64,000 nucleotides of DNA from Numida meleagris. Lineage: Eukaryota > Chordata > Aves > Galliformes > Numididae. The notes beneath the pieces were generated by a model. That model did no database searches. It was not told the origin of the DNA and saw only the letters and a list, made by a program, of their open reading frames with translations. The position numbers and the translations under genes are program-made. Positions 1 to 15,100 of the stretch are shown in pieces; position 1 is the stretch's first letter; each line of letters opens with the position of its first letter. The stretch lies in the NCBI RefSeq assembly GCF_002078875.1, contig NC_034424.1, forward strand, positions 4,348,018-4,412,017. The letters run 5' to 3'.

Positions 1-34
1 GGTGGATTTAAGTTATCAGCAGATAAATTCTTAC
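1..34 (-). other. CDK5RAP2 intron 29 (partial)
   Basis: Begins with the GTAAGA donor; the window ends inside it. Confidence 0.9.
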
Positions 35-160
35 CTTGATCCAGCTCCTTGTCTGTTACTTGTCTCTCAAGCTGCTTCCTCAGTCTCTCGTTGTTTTTTA
101 TGGAGTATTCCAAACGTTGTCTCAGAATTCGAATTTCATTCAGGTGCTCCATTAATAACT
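35..160 (-). CDS. CDK5RAP2: CDK5RAP2 exon 29 (last exon in window)
   Basis: The acceptor is GTTTATTCAG|AG and the donor GATCAAG|GTAAGA. It encodes about residues 1454 to 1495 plus one base: [20 protein letters not shown], then [12 protein letters not shown]. Human reads DLLMEHIQEIRTLRKRLEES and [11 protein letters not shown]. It is a coiled coil. The gene continues past position 1 for roughly 400 more codons judged by the human length. Confidence 0.96.
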
Positions 161-3100
161 CTGAATAAACCAAGAGATCACTTCTTATTTAGAAGAAATT
201 CTTTTTGTTTGGACCACTTCTTATTTAGAGTAAACGACTGCATTCCTCTCCACTGAGCACTCCTGTCAAACCTAATGCGTGTTAGTATCAAAAAACAACA
301 CAGAACTTTCAAAATGTTAGACACTAAATAACTGTCTCCACAACAACTGTTCTTCCATACAGGGCCCAAACCACACATTTACTGAAAACTACTCTAAATC
401 TTAACAGTGGTCCAGTTTTCAGGCTTTTTAAACATCATCTTCCTACAAAACTGCAGGAGATGGAAGCGATGTCTACTTGGAACATTCCCTAGATTTGGAC
501 GTGAATCCAAAGTTCTGCAAGGCAGCCACACATTCAGACTCAACACGCCAAGAGGACGCATTCCTCCTTGTAACAACAGGCAGCTTACCGGAGTAACTCA
601 GATATAAATTTGACTTTGGCTCACACAATGCAAACCTTAATAAATAAATCTGCTCTATCAAGTTTCATTACCGTACCTGTTCCTTCTTGCTTTGCCATTC
701 TACAATTTTTCTTCCACTGGCTGTAAGTTTCAGCTCTACCCAGGAACTTATCTGTTTTAACTGTCACTATCTTATTTGCCAGTTTATCCATGTCATACAC
801 TCCTGGTTTACTCTGCAATATTTTTCTCCTGAACGGTACGTGCTATCTCAGCTATTAAATTTTCATCGCTGCCTATAACAAACTACTGCAAGCATCGCTT
901 GTGCTTAGTGAAACTATCCAGGTCAAACATGACACCGCTTATTAATTATGCAGCACTTACAATTCTCAAGGAAACACAACACTGGCTTTTATAAAATTAG
1001 AAAATCTTTCTTTTTCCGTGCAATAATCTCTTGACAATTGTCTATTTTCCCTCATAACTTGTCTATTTAAAGACCGTCTGGAGTACTGTAAAAGATGATA
1101 GTCTAAAACAACAAAGACAAAATATCGTAGTTAATTTTGTTTCAAACAGGAGGTAGTTCAAATCGTTGTCATCTCTGTATGCCTTATTACTGAAATTGCA
1201 ATGATTATGCAAGATACTGGAAAGCTGAGGCAGACAAACATTCTCCGTTATTTCTTAATTAGTTCCCTCGTGTCTTATTTATCGCGTTTTCCCCAATATC
1301 TTCATTGGGAAAAAAAATTACCTGGGGGAAATTTGCTTGGCAGAAGTGGCAGTGTGCCGTGCTGTCCTTCTCCTAGGTCGTGTCTATGCTCTGGTGATCC
1401 CAGAGATGACTTCTCCGACACATCGAAGTCAGACAGGCTATGAAGAGCAGATGGTATAGGGGATTCATCCTTAAGCTCCTCGTACATTGTGGCATTCTTC
1501 TCATTTTCCCTTTTGAGACAGACAAAATGTTTTACAATACAACGGTTATTCTATTATTTTGGAAGCAGGAAAAGACAGCAGCACGGAGTCATGTTTACAG
1601 GACAAAGGTAAAGCAAGTGATTTTAGGTGACTAAATGTGTCAAAGCACTACGTGTTAGCTGTGTGTATCAAGATCGAAATCCAAACCTCGCTGAAGTCAG
1701 CAGGAACAACCAAGGAACCTGAAGCCCAGCGTTCACATTGCAGCACGAGGTGGTCACCTTCGTGCTAAGGGGACCTCAAACTGCCTCAAACAGGCAGCTG
1801 AGGACTTCTGTAGCACAAAAGAATCCCAAGCTGGCAGAAACCCAAACATAAGCAGCCAACACCTGCTCTCTTCACCTTCACCCTTACGCTGCTTTCTTCA
1901 GCAGAACGGTGTTCTGAGAATGAAGTTCAACAGAACTGTGCTCTGGTGCTCCTGAGCCAGCATCAAGGTCACACCACCAGAAAAGCTATCCTTCCCAGCA
2001 GCTGCAATTAGGATAATACCTAAATATACGCACTGGTGTCTTACAGCACAACAGTGAACATTCTGTTTCTTCATAAAAAGAAAAATCCTGGTAGCACAAT
2101 GTTTCGCCTCTGTAATTAACTCATGGGTTGGTGAAACACTGACATAGGTTGGAGGTGGATGCCCCGTCCCTGGAGACTTTCAAGGTGAGGCTGGACCAGG
2201 CTCTGAGCATGCTGACTGAGCTGTGGATGTCTCTGTTAGATGCCTCTGCTCAATGCAGGAAGGTGGACCTTTAATGATCCCTTCCCAATGACTGTATGAT
2301 TTGCTGAGAAGTAAAAAAAAGCCTACATTTGTTTTCTGTGAATATTTTACTAACGAAACATGTATTATTGAAACAACATTAAAAAGTCCTCCCCAAAAAG
2401 TAAGACAGTTAGGCTGGGCTACAGAACATGGAGCATCCTTACCAACTTGTCGAACAACAATATATTTAAATAACATTGAGTTGCACTCTTACCTTTGAGC
2501 TAATTCATAGAGTATAGTAACTTCTGCACCTACTGACTCTCCTGCAAAGAAAAAGTATCTGATTAGAGAGACACTGAGAATAATTTTTGCTTCCCCTCCA
2601 TCTCAAGCTATTCAAATACGGAATGGTACATTAATGAGAATTTAGAGAAGCCAGCAGATTCTCAACATGCTGCGTATTCACGTCAAATACTGTACACGAG
2701 AAAAGCTATTTATATAACACAGCAACAAAACTTCCTTTGGAGTTCAAAAGAAGTGACTGAGGAAGGACTGAGCAACATATGTGCCAGATTTTACGGTCTT
2801 AGTGTTTCAGTTAGCAGACAGAGACCAAATATCCTGCTATGTGACGGAAGGATTAGGGTACATGTCACTACTACTTCAATAAAAATTACACAAGAACAAT
2901 TCCAGCTCACTCGGATTTTGGCCATCTGGAGCCAGGCTAACAAGCTGTCCTTAATAAAGGGCTCTGCCTGCAGAACTCTCAGTGGCACAGTGTGTAAGCA
3001 CACGCACAACTCGGTGCTAGAGACCCGGGCTCAGACACTAATTTGAATTAGGAAACAGGAATCGCGTGGTGTCACCTTGGCTCAGCATAGCGTAACATTT

Positions 3101-6100
3101 TTGCGCAATTAAGCAAAAGTGGCAGGCAAGAGTTGCACAGCTGAAATTCCAGGGGAATGAACTGAAGGTCAGGATGGAAATGCAGAGACAGACGGTTGTT
3201 TATGCATCTTCTGTACAGTCAGTTCCTAGTAAGCTGGATGTTCTTTATCGCCCTACAAACATCATTTTATTTTACAGCGTGATTCAGTGCAACACCATTG
3301 TGTTAGATACATTGAATTGTCTCAGTTGTCAGTGGCTTTTCATGGTATATAGGATACCATCTGTTGGCTCGGTGGGTTTTTTTGTTGTTGTTTCTTTTTT
3401 TAAAGGCATTTAATGTTTATTCACTACGCGCTCCTCCTGTTTTTAAAGCAAGGAATCTCTGCAGCCACTGAAATCACTGAAGACACTCAATCTTTTATTA
3501 CGCTGCTATGACACATTGCCCGTTAATTCCTTTTTCACATATACAGCTCCCTTCCACGAGCCATCAAAAACAGCAAAATGCTGCAAGTATCTTTAAAGAA
3601 AGGCAGAATACAGATCATTGCATGGCTGGGAGCTGAATGTTCCCAAACAAAGGGATCTTCCAGAAGCAATTTCAGGAAGATGCAGGGGTCCGGGTCCCTT
3701 TTTTTAGGGCCATTCAAGTGCTCAGCTGAAGATGTCAGTTTTGCAGCTGCCATCTGCGGAAGTCCTCCCAGCTGTTTGGGTGAGAAATAGCAACATTTGC
3801 GATGATAGGGCTAAAATGAAAATTTTATTAAACTATAACCACTAGGTTTGGAGCAGTTCAAGCGCGCGTGCACTAAGACAGCTCAAAATGGAAGGCGCCA
3901 ATACGGAGGGCAACTGCAAAGGTAAAACCCAGTCTTCTTGGAGGACTCAGATGTTATCTTCCAAGCCAGCCCATCTCATGACACATTCAGAAGCAACCAT
4001 GAGATAGAAAGGGTTTCATCTCCACACACGCAAAACTACAGATTTCGAGAACATGAACGCACCTCAAACCACAAGCACAAAACACCGCTGCTTACCATGC
4101 AGGAGTTTCCTTTCGAGCTTCTCAAACAACAGCACACTTTGATTCAGCTGCTCACGGAAGCCTTCAGCAACGTAGTAATCTACGTCGCTGGCTTGAAGCA
4201 GCTCCTCAAAAGCTTTAATAAGGCTCGTCAGATGCTGATGGTAAGTGACACAGCCACAGCGGATCTCTTTAATTTGGTGGTGTTGGAAGGAAAGCTCCCG
4301 AGCTTGCGAATGAACTAATGAATCATATCTGAGAAAATGAAATTATCTTTGAAAGTAATTTTCGGACCATAAATAACATTTAAATATAAATAAAAAGCGA
4401 ATTAAATTTATATTTCTGAGCTATAATTTTATGGGGCTCAATTTTCTGTTAAAATGCTTTTACGGCCACAATGACAAATGTATTGTCTCTAAGTGCTGAG
4501 TTTTGTATCTATGGGCATAACTTGTGGTTATTGTCCTTCACTTAACTGCTCCATTTCTAAGCTGTGCAGAAATTACAATGAACTTGTTTGTCTGCCTGAA
4601 AGTAACCTGGACTGCAGCGAAGGTGCCACAATAAATAAGACTGAATACATGGTTTAAGAATACACTTATTTTTTCCTGTTTTTTGTTGTTGTTTGTTTGT
4701 TTTTAAACTCAGTATGGAAATCTTCTATACTGGCCACCAGGAGCACATCTGACTTTCATCCAGTTTGATGAATTCTACACATCTCTGCATGCTTATTACC
4801 AAAGGCATGACCATGGTAACCACTGTAGTGTTCAAGCTCTTCTCCACAAGCTAGGGTCTACACATCAGTTCAGATCAGTTGAATTTATTCTGCACTTGTG
4901 GATATAGACATCCCCTTCATATTGCAACTGTCTGCGGCACAGGTGCACTTCCTTTTACAGAATCAAACATCAGCAAAGGGAGTGGGTCTGAAAAAAGGAA
5001 GGGAGTCAAAGCACAGAGGGCATAAACAAAATCTATGATGGTGTGGGTTGTCGCGGCATTTTTATTGTCATTTGTAAAGGGAGAGATACATAACTCATCT
5101 TTGGGTCTGTCATTTGTGACTGGTGTAGCTGTTCTACACAGCGGCCATAAAAATCTCACAGAGATCCATACCATCCCGTTCCTTAATTCACACAGTTAGA
5201 TCTCCCTTTGTAACATGAATGAGGTGTACTTTCAAGGTATGTAAATTTATATATACTATGTAGTAAGACCGTATTTTATGACAGTAATACTAGAAGATAC
5301 AGAACTGTCTGTGTTGCTGGTTGCTCACTGTCTCTGAATATTTCTACCCAAGCATTCCAAAGAAAGCCATCAGGATGGATACCTCTCTTTGTAATACTTC
5401 CTGTTATTCTATCAGCCCTCAGGAAAGTAATGACACTACAGCCAGGGAAAAAAAAAAAAGGTTTAGTCTTATGAGCCCACATTTCATGTCTGTGATTTGT
5501 ATACATGCTATCAGAAATGCTGCCCCTAGTCCTTGCATATGAAAAATAGGACCGACGCTTTCCAGCCTCCCATAAATGATTTTCTGGCTTACAAGTTTAT
5601 GCCATAAAATTTCATTCATTAATTTCAATACATATATACTTTTACATCCTTCAAAGAAGGCACTACAGCACACAACTGCAAAATAAATTATAACCAGAGT
5701 CTCAAATTCTTATTTTACACATAAAGCCTGGTCACACAAACAGAAGGGCCAGCATAAACCTGTCAGCCAGTTTCCCAGGGAAATGTTTGTAGCTTAGTGG
5801 GACATTCCATTTTCTCATATATGCCACCTGACAAAAACAACCTCTGAGTGACATAAGGTCATCCCACCTCATAGAGTAACCAAGGATAACTGCCTTTGCT
5901 CAGGAGAGGACATTCTGCAGCAGAGCTGTGGGCCCGAGGTGTGGGGAGAGATCCACAGCATCATAACTGTGGATAGCACGAGCTTTTCAGAAGTCGTGCA
6001 CTAAGAGATACAGTATTTTGTACTTCAAGACTGGCTGGACATTAGGAAACACTACTTTTCTGAAAGAGTGGTCAGGCGCTGGAATGGGCTGCCCAGGGAG

Positions 6101-9100
6101 GTGGCTGAGTCACCGTCCCTGGAAGTGTTCAAGAAACATTTAGATATAGCGCTGGGAGACATGGTTGAGTGGGGTTATTGGTGGTGGGTGGATGGTTGGA
6201 CTGGATGATCTTGTAGGTCTTTTCCAACCTAGCTAATTCTATGATTCTATGATTCTAAGACATCTCTTAACTAAATGCTTTAGTTGTTCTACGTTAAAGT
6301 TAATGAAATTTATACTGCAACATAGTTGGATGTGAATAAAATTTATCTCCATATTACCTTCCTAGGTTATGTGGTATTGCTGTTAAGAAAAAGGAACCTG
6401 GAGCAGTAACAACTTTACTCACTTGGATGGTGACGCGTCTCTCAGTTTGTTCTGAAGACAGTATGCTTCATCAAGATGCACATCTGCAACCTGCTCCTCC
6501 CTGAGATCTGTCTCATTAGCTGAGAGTACCTCCTTAAGGTTTTGTGCTGGCCACAGGGTTTGTGCTTTTGAAGACTGCGAATTCCTATTTTCTGTGCGGA
6601 TCTCGTAACCCATCAGCTGATGTAAACTAGAAAATGGTTTCATTTCTTGCACAGCTGTATCTTGTACAAAACGTCTTTCCCCAGGCAAAGCTGTGTCACT
6701 CAGAACTATATTGGAAATACCGCTCGATAAAAGCTGGCCAGAGGTCTGCAAATGAAATATGAACATTTTGTACTTTTCAAGCTCAGACTTCATATTCTTA
6801 ATTCTTTGTTTCAGTTCTTCTGTATCATCTACGACTTCGCCGTCATCGAGTGCATCTGTGCTTGTTACACCCAATTTGAGAGAACGCAGACACTTGGAAC
6901 CTGAATGTGCTGAGGCTGAGTCAATGTCCTCGTGTTCCATTGAATAAAGCTCTTCATTTATTTCTTTTAATGAATGCTGGATATTCACATCACTAATGTC
7001 ATGATGATTTTCCATTTCTGAAAAACAGGAGGCTTGCGTGTGAATATTAATATATATTTATCTAACATTCTGTTCTTAACAGCACTAGAACGAATTCATT
7101 TACTTCTATAATGACTGAATAAAAATGCAGAATAATTACGAACTGCACCATACTTGTTTTGGCCCTTTCACCTCTTTCTGTGATTCGCCCATTAATTCAA
7201 CTTGAACATCAAACACTGCAAGCTCCTTATCAGCTGTCAAATAACCAATCCTCAAAACAAATCCGCTTTTCTTTTCCCAAAAGATTGAAAATTACTTTTG
7301 CTACATTCACTTCTGAACCAGAGACATGGACAAAGCCCAGTCCTTTCCAGCCAAGAAGAAGATAACTTCAGACAGAAGGCACCGAGGTTTAAGAGTGGGC
7401 TGTATGACCCCTACATGTGTCTTCCTAACACTTCTAATCACATTCTTTTTCTTCTCGCTTCAAAATCTATATAAAACCGATTGGAGCAAAAAGTCAGCGG
7501 AATTTGAAAAAGATTATCAATGAAATAGTAAAATTTGAAAAAGAGTCCTTAATAACTTCTTCTTTAAAATGTGTTCTAAACAAAATCCATTAAAACGTTC
7601 CCTGTTAAAGGTCTTGCCAGCACTTATTTGGCATGCACAGCACATCTCTTGGTTGACTTTGCCACTCTAAGTAATGAAATCAACCCCGACTCAGAGCAAT
7701 AAAAGCTCTATATATTGCTACATATGCTCTATGTTAATAGTTCTGTGTATGTCGAAGGCTATAAGTATCAAAGAAAATGGTATTTTCTGGTTACCAATAA
7801 ATTAAAGTCTCCCCTTCTATTAGTTCTGCAAAAGATCTTAGCTACTTAGAAACTCCCTTCTGGGAGTCATTCATTGATCTTGAGTAAGTCTGAAGATTCC
7901 AAATCCCCTTTCATTCCATGGAGAATGAATGTGAATGCCCCAAATCTGACTCAGAGCCATATGTTTGAGGGGACAGCTGTATATGAAGTCTCAAGTCAAG
8001 CACAAGGGCAAGATAATAAGAACAAAATAACCTAAAAACAGGCAAAAAAAAAAAAAAAAGAGGAAGATGCATTACTGGAATATCAGCACATTTGAAATTA
8101 AGGCTGGATGATATTCTCTGCAACACACAGATTGCTGCACACCATTTACAACATTCCAAAGGCAACAGCATCACGGGACAGAAATGCTTCTAAGAAAGCA
8201 TTCATGTATGAATTCAAGAAGACACAGTGAATAAGAGATGCAACATTGAGTTCATTCGCTTCTCTTCCTCCTCCTCTACCTGAAGGGCACAATGCTTCGA
8301 CCTCGTAGTTGATTGCTGCAGAAAGAGATGCAGAAAGGTTGTGGACTGAGATGGAAAAAGCCTCAGGTACCACATGAACTGAAACTCCGCAACCCTGATT
8401 TGGGGAATAGATGCTTCTGATTAGAATATGGGCTACAGCCTTTAATGAAACACTGCCCGTTATGCAAAGAAGAACTAAAATGCCCTGTGTGAGTATGTGT
8501 GTCCATGCACACGGAGCATGATCCTGCAGACTGACAGGCTGCAAGGACTCTGCGCTTTGAATACAATTAATGACGTGATCAAAACTGGCCATATCCTCTG
8601 TATCTTGTGAACTACAGGTTAACTACGTTATTCAAGCCCCCCCCCCATAAATGACTGACGCACAGTAATAAGTCCATTTACATTTTCTTAAACGATTCCA
8701 TTAGGTTTCAACCTAGTTGAATGCCTTCAAATAATTCGGATAAGCAAAATTCTATCGTTCATCTGTTTCGTTCCAATAGTTCTTAACTCAATGCAGAAGA
8801 ATATATATGTAAAAAAAAAATGTATTTAATACAGAACAGTGTTTAGAAGCAAGGACATTAGCAGCAGAGATCAGGGTTAGGCACACAACTCTTTGTTTTT
8901 CCTGTTACCCAGACTATAAGTTACTGTGACCCTTCTGAAAACATAACCCTTAAAAGACTAACTTGGATTCTTACAGCAATTCATCCATACTAGCAAAGTA
9001 AGCAAGATTTAGAACTCACAAATAATGACAAAGGAGACAACCTGCAGCAAACTGCAATACTGCAAAACTTAGCAGAGACTAGAGTTTCAATTTTTTTTTT

Positions 9101-12100
9101 ATCCCATATAAATGCTCTACCTTGACAGTTCTGCTGATTTCTGTACATCACATATTCATTCTTGTCCCCTGTATCATATTCAGCATCTTGTGATTCAACC
9201 TGGGCTCCTCTACTGTCTGCTGTGCTGCATGAGTCACCTGGAGAGCAGCAGAGTGGGGAAACAGAAGGCAGCAAGTGAATGGAAAAACAAACACAAAAAA
9301 CACAAGTGAGGATAGTTAAAAAAAATTAAAGAAAAAAAAAAAACAATCCAGAAATCTAAACCTGAGTATCTCACAATTTAGAACTGGAAGAATCATGTAA
9401 GGAACAACTACTGAAAACGTAACACAAATATTGGAGGGATGCAACAGGGTTTTCACATTTTTTAAAGCACTTGACTGAACTACAAGAATAACTACTTAAG
9501 AATGTCCAAAGCATCCTAACAACAAATAAAGACAGAGACTTGCAAGTCCCATTTGTAATATAACTGCTAACCAATTTTTAGTGCCTTTTCAAATGTTTCA
9601 TGTTAAGCATAGAGAAAAGGCTAAGGAGTGTGTCCAATACTATAATTAATCATAAACGAATCCTCTGCAATCTTCCATTGCATCCAGTCTCAGAATTACT
9701 GTCTGTAGTACATCATTACCCACTGTAGGATAAGGAAACCGGAATGGAAAGGAAAACTCAGAGCTGCAGTGCTCATTTCAGGACCAGTCCAAAAGCACTT
9801 TCCCTCTCAGAATTCTCCATGGAATTTGCACCAATAATTCAAAATTAAATGCTACAGTCTTATCAACTTCGGCACTGACGATTAAGCCATGCCACATCTG
9901 CCCCATCCCACAATGTCATCCTTAACAGCAAAGCCTCTGCAACTTCTGCTTTTGACACTGGCTCACTTGGAACTTGATTTAATCTTATTTCTTACGTTTA
10001 TGTCTTCTCTGTCCCCCACCTGTCCTTTACGTCTCTACTCAGTTTTTAATCTTACTGCTAAACACATTTTTTCTTTACCGCTCCAAATCTTTATACAGTA
10101 CCCATTGTTCTCTGCCTTACAAATTTGTCATACTTTGCTGATGCAGACACTTTGTCAACAAGTGAGTTTAAATTAACCCAGCCACACTGGGAACTGACAC
10201 AGCTGCCTTGACTCATCAGTGGAATATTGGAAAAACGTATTTACACAGCATAAACAAATACAGCATTTTTATACTCTCCTGTCTCTGTTACAGTTTTCAT
10301 CAGACTTGGAAGCCTGTACAGGAATTTTTTCATTTACCTGAACACTGACACATGTGTGCACACATGTGGGCGCCCTGCAAAACTGTCATTTATTATGTAC
10401 TTCATGCCACATATGCAATGGACTTTCTATTCCATACAAAGCTGTTTTACCTTCTAGCAGCAAAGATTCAACTAAAAGAAAAAAACAACAATGCTTCTCA
10501 AGATCTACATACGTCTAACTCACCGCTCAATAAGACCTTAAGTTTAAGCAGCACTTGATGTGTGTAGAAGTGTTCTGTTTTTACTTTCTACAAGGAAAGA
10601 ATCCACTATTTCAAGCAGCACTGCAATGTCTGCTCTTTAAGTACAATTGCTTATTTACCTCTCGCTAATGTGCTCTCCCGTGCAGGCTCCTCTTGCAGAT
10701 CTTCAGTTCCAGACTCGTGCAATGGTAGCTCTCCATTTGCTCGTGGCTGAAGCTGGTTGGTTTGAAGCCCACGTGCTTTCAGACCTTCATAAGGTGCCCT
10801 GGTGTGACGCCAGAGTTCTGAATGCGATGTGTGCACAGAGGAGTGCATGGGCCAGCTTCTGACTGGTCTGGATGATCGTAGGAGAACGGGCAGCCGGGAC
10901 CTCCTCAGCGGGTGAGCAGCATCAGTCTGAAAAAGGCATTGAATAAAACGGCAGCTTTCAGCTGATAGGTAACAGTCAAGTAAAGGAAGTATAAACAAGC
11001 ATCCCAGGAAAAATAAGGATTTCCCAGTAGTATCAGTCAGCTGTCATATGAAATTGTTTTGAAAATAAGACTGCAATACCCTTGCGACATGGAAAACAAA
11101 TAATCAGCGAGAACAAAAACCCCATCCCACTGGTTCAGTTTTCTGAGTGAGTGCTGCTAATGCACCCACAGCCACTCCATGAATGGCTGCCAGCCCATGA
11201 TGCAAGGCAGCAACTTCACCACCAACCAACCAAAGGTTTTTGGTCAGCAGATGTATTCGTTAACCCCGAATTTTCGTACACCCTAGAAAGAGTTTATTAC
11301 TCAAACTAACTTCTCTGACTGCTACTACCCACTCTCCTGAGAAGTATCACAAGTGACTGGCGAGTAATTGTTTCCCTTAAGTCCCTTTTTTTTGAGGATT
11401 TTTCAATTTTCCCTAAATTCCTGAACATATTTTCCTTTCTTCTTCTGTCTCCATCCAACAGGCCCTACACTTCATCCCAGCTCTTTCTTACCTTTAAGCA
11501 AACGAACAGAGCTTTGCATCAGCTGCAATGTATTTTGCCAGAGAGAAATTATTGATGAACATGAATAGTTTCTTCACCCACACACTCTATACGTTGCTCC
11601 TGCTCCCATCACCTACTGTAACTGCCATTCCATCGTTGGAGCTGGGGGGAGAAACTCAATTTCTTAGTGGAGATCACAGCATGGCAGCTGCTCACCTTTT
11701 GAAGACTCCACATAAAATAAATGCGTCCTTGGTTAAGCCACAGAGCATAAGATAGCACTATCTCCAGAGGGATAAAAATATGCTATACGTTGATGGAAGT
11801 TATAGAATTGTGTGTAGTAATAATAATAAAAATCAATAATGGCATGTTCATACAGATTTAGGGTTTTTTTTGCTGTTCATTTGCTCCACCGGTGTCGTAA
11901 GTCCTGTAATTTCTTTTACCACCCAACGTATTCTGAAATACCTTTCCAAATTCATTTCTTAGCAATTATAGTCTTTACACAATTTAAAATAATAAAAAGC
12001 AAGTTCCATTTTCCTAATGACATCCTCAATTCGTTTTGTACATACGTGAATACAAATATCATTTGGAAGCTGAAAAATAAAGCCTGTTGAGATGAACTTT

Positions 12101-15100
12101 TCTAGTTTTACGAAAAGGCTCTTAATAGTATCAAATTATTCCCACCTGTCTCAAGGCTGATGGATATACATATACATGGCACAGATTACTCCAAGTTCAG
12201 TTCAGCAGGCTATATGAAATAAAAGCCATTCAGAAATGCCAGTGTACTGGATTAGATCAAACAAGAAGAATTTTAACCAGTACTGAGGTTGCAATCATCT
12301 GGCAAATGATGAATTAAACAGGACGCTGGAATTTAACGAAGATGAGAACTTGAAATAAAGAGGTTTCAGTGATCAGAATTGCAGAAAGGACTCTTGGCAT
12401 TCCTCAGGGAGGGCACAGAGGTCTACATTTGCCTCCAGAAAGACTGTCCTTCATTCCTGAGAGGTGATACCAGCAAACCAAAGACACCATGTGTGCTTTT
12501 ACACAAGTCATCATAAGCAGATCTGCATTAACAGGCCAGCTGGGATCTCCAAGCCCTTCCCCTACCACGCACCTTAACTATTTGTTACCACCTGCCCTCA
12601 TCTCTTCAAGTGTTCCTAAAGCCAGCTGCCCCAGGTAGCCCCAGAAGAGACAGGCCAGTTCCTCTCTGTCTCCAAAGAACCTGGTCAGAGCAGCCAGGGC
12701 ACCCATAAGGTAGAGGTACAGCAGTCAGCCTGCCAAACATGACTGACCAAACGTCCAGCAGCCTAAAAACACTAAGAGTCATAGAATTACAGAATGGCTT
12801 GGGTTGGAAGGGACCTTAAAGATCACTCAGTTCCAACCCCCTGCCATGGGCTGGTTGCTGCATCCTCCCCCCAGCTCAGGCTGCCCATGGCCCCATCCAG
12901 CCTGGCCTTGGGCACCTCAAGGATGGGGCTCCCACCACTCTAGGCAGCAGTGTCAGGGCCACACTGCCCTCTGAGTAAAGAATTCCCTCCTAACACCTAA
13001 CCTAAGCCTTCCCTACAATGACCTAAGAACATTTCCATTATCATTGTCTTTCCTATCCACGTATCTTTTAAAAGGTAGAAAAACTGCCACCAGTAAGGAG
13101 AGCTTAAACGTCTGGGAATGTAACTGAATCTCTGCCAGCAAGCAAAGATAGAGTTTGATTATGTGTAAATTGATTGGTGAAACAAGATGTTGTTTTTGTG
13201 AGTTACGTACACGGGTTTTGATTGCAAAGAATTCTCCAAAGGGTTTCCCAGGGACCAACCACGCATGACAAAATCTTTTCCTTAAAGTCCCAAACCAGAC
13301 TGAGATGCTTATACCAGCACAGACAACACTGGTTTACGAGCCCCTTCTTTAAATGCAATGAAGACAATGAGAACAAGCCAGAACAAAAATCACTAGCTGT
13401 CAGCAATCCCTTGATCACTAAAGTCACAGAAACCATTCTTTGCAGCAGGTGCTACAACATTCTCTATTAGTGGCACACAAAGTCAACAAGATTCTTCTTT
13501 GTTTCCCCTGCAAGATCCTCAAAGAGTTTCCACCTCAGCCTCTACACCTGCTACTGAAACAGTCAGTACTCAGGAACCCTTCAGTAGACACTTTGTCCTC
13601 TTTTTGTTGGGGATCACAGAGAACTCGCCTTCAAACAACCTGAAAACTTTAATGGCACAAGCAAATTAAGCCCGTGCACAAAGCAGACTCTGTGCACTTT
13701 ATTCCCAAAACAAATATGAAGAACCGAGCTCTCAGTTTATAAAGCTGTCAGACATCCCTAAGAGAGAGACATGATGGCAAGATGTTAATGCACAGAAGCA
13801 AGATTGGAGTTTGTCGAAATCTACCATTAGCGCTTCACCTGCGCGCTCCCAGACACTGCACAAGTCTTCAGTTTTCTAGATCTCATTTGCTACCTAAACT
13901 CAATAAACTAGAGGTTCAGAACACTCTGCTTCTGCACTTTATGAGCATCTATACCAAGATATAAGGCAGCACAGAATCAGGCCGCTACGCTATAATCTAC
14001 CTCTCTATCCAATAGCTGTAATGTCTACTGGTACCTAGTCCCAGCGAGGATACAAATTCAATTAATTAATGTTCTAAGGCACACTGAAGTGCATGATGAA
14101 GAGCTTCAAACATTAAGAACAATGATCTTACATACATCTCGTGTACATCTCTTTTGCTAATTTTAAAAACTACACAAAAGCAAAATCCAATATTAGAAAT
14201 GAAACATACTTCTCTCTTTTGTACATCTATTCCCTGAGTACTGAAAAGAGAATCTTAAATAAACTTACTTCATTTGTTCTCCTTGAAGAAAAACCTCTTT
14301 CATGCTGCTCGCTCTTCTTACACACACTTTCCTGCTGAAGTTCTTCTGCATTTAATCTTGAGTATTTTGTGTTTTCTTCCGAGGCTGCTTTATTGCCTTC
14401 ATGTTTGAATCTCATGACATTACCCTCTAAAGTCATTGTTTGTGTAGCTGCATCTTTCGATTCCACTTTCAGCAACTCAATATCCTTATTAATCTGCGGC
14501 GCTGCATCTGGATGAAGCTTCTCCTTCCCATCAAAAGTTGATTTCAATTCCACTTGCTGCTTTAAGAATTTATTGACCTGCTTGAAATGTTTGAGCTCAG
14601 CTCCTAGTTGAATAATCATTTGCCTAAGATCTTTTTCGTTCTTTTTCTCTATGTCTTCACTTGAACATTCTTGCTCAGTTGTGTTCAGATGATCTAACAG
14701 TTCACTTACAGTTTTCATTTGTTCTTGTCTGCTATACTCAGGAAGGAGGAAAGAAAAGGCATGAATTTTGATTTTTATTTAAGCAAACAACACCTTCTAA
14801 GAAACACTTTTGCAGTGTCTTGACATACTTGAAATTCCCGGGAGACTTTATTTTATTCACTAATGAATTACTCACTAATGAACAGAGGTTTTGAAACATT
14901 TTCACAGCGTGAATTATAACACAAATTATCTCATCAACACTTTTCTCCTATTCATGACCACGTATGCTTTACCACCCCCCTCCTCATTCATGAACAGTTA
15001 GTAAACCTCTAGTAACTACATCAATTGTTTACATAACAGCAATAGGAAAAACAGGAATGTATTTTCAAGAGAGTTTACTCTCTGATTTAAATACTTGAAA

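Noticed and set aside
179..229. 15-base direct repeat in intron 28
   Set aside because: Short and isolated; no target-site or element structure around it.
3938..4318. 126-codon plus-strand ORF
   Set aside because: Exact antisense shadow of conserved CDK5RAP2 exon 26.
7501..7544. 13-base direct repeat (aatttgaaaaaga) in intron 24
   Set aside because: Low-complexity AT-rich repeat, likely chance.
8146..8592. 148-codon minus-strand ORF in intron 24
   Set aside because: No splice sites matching neighbouring exon phase and no family resemblance.
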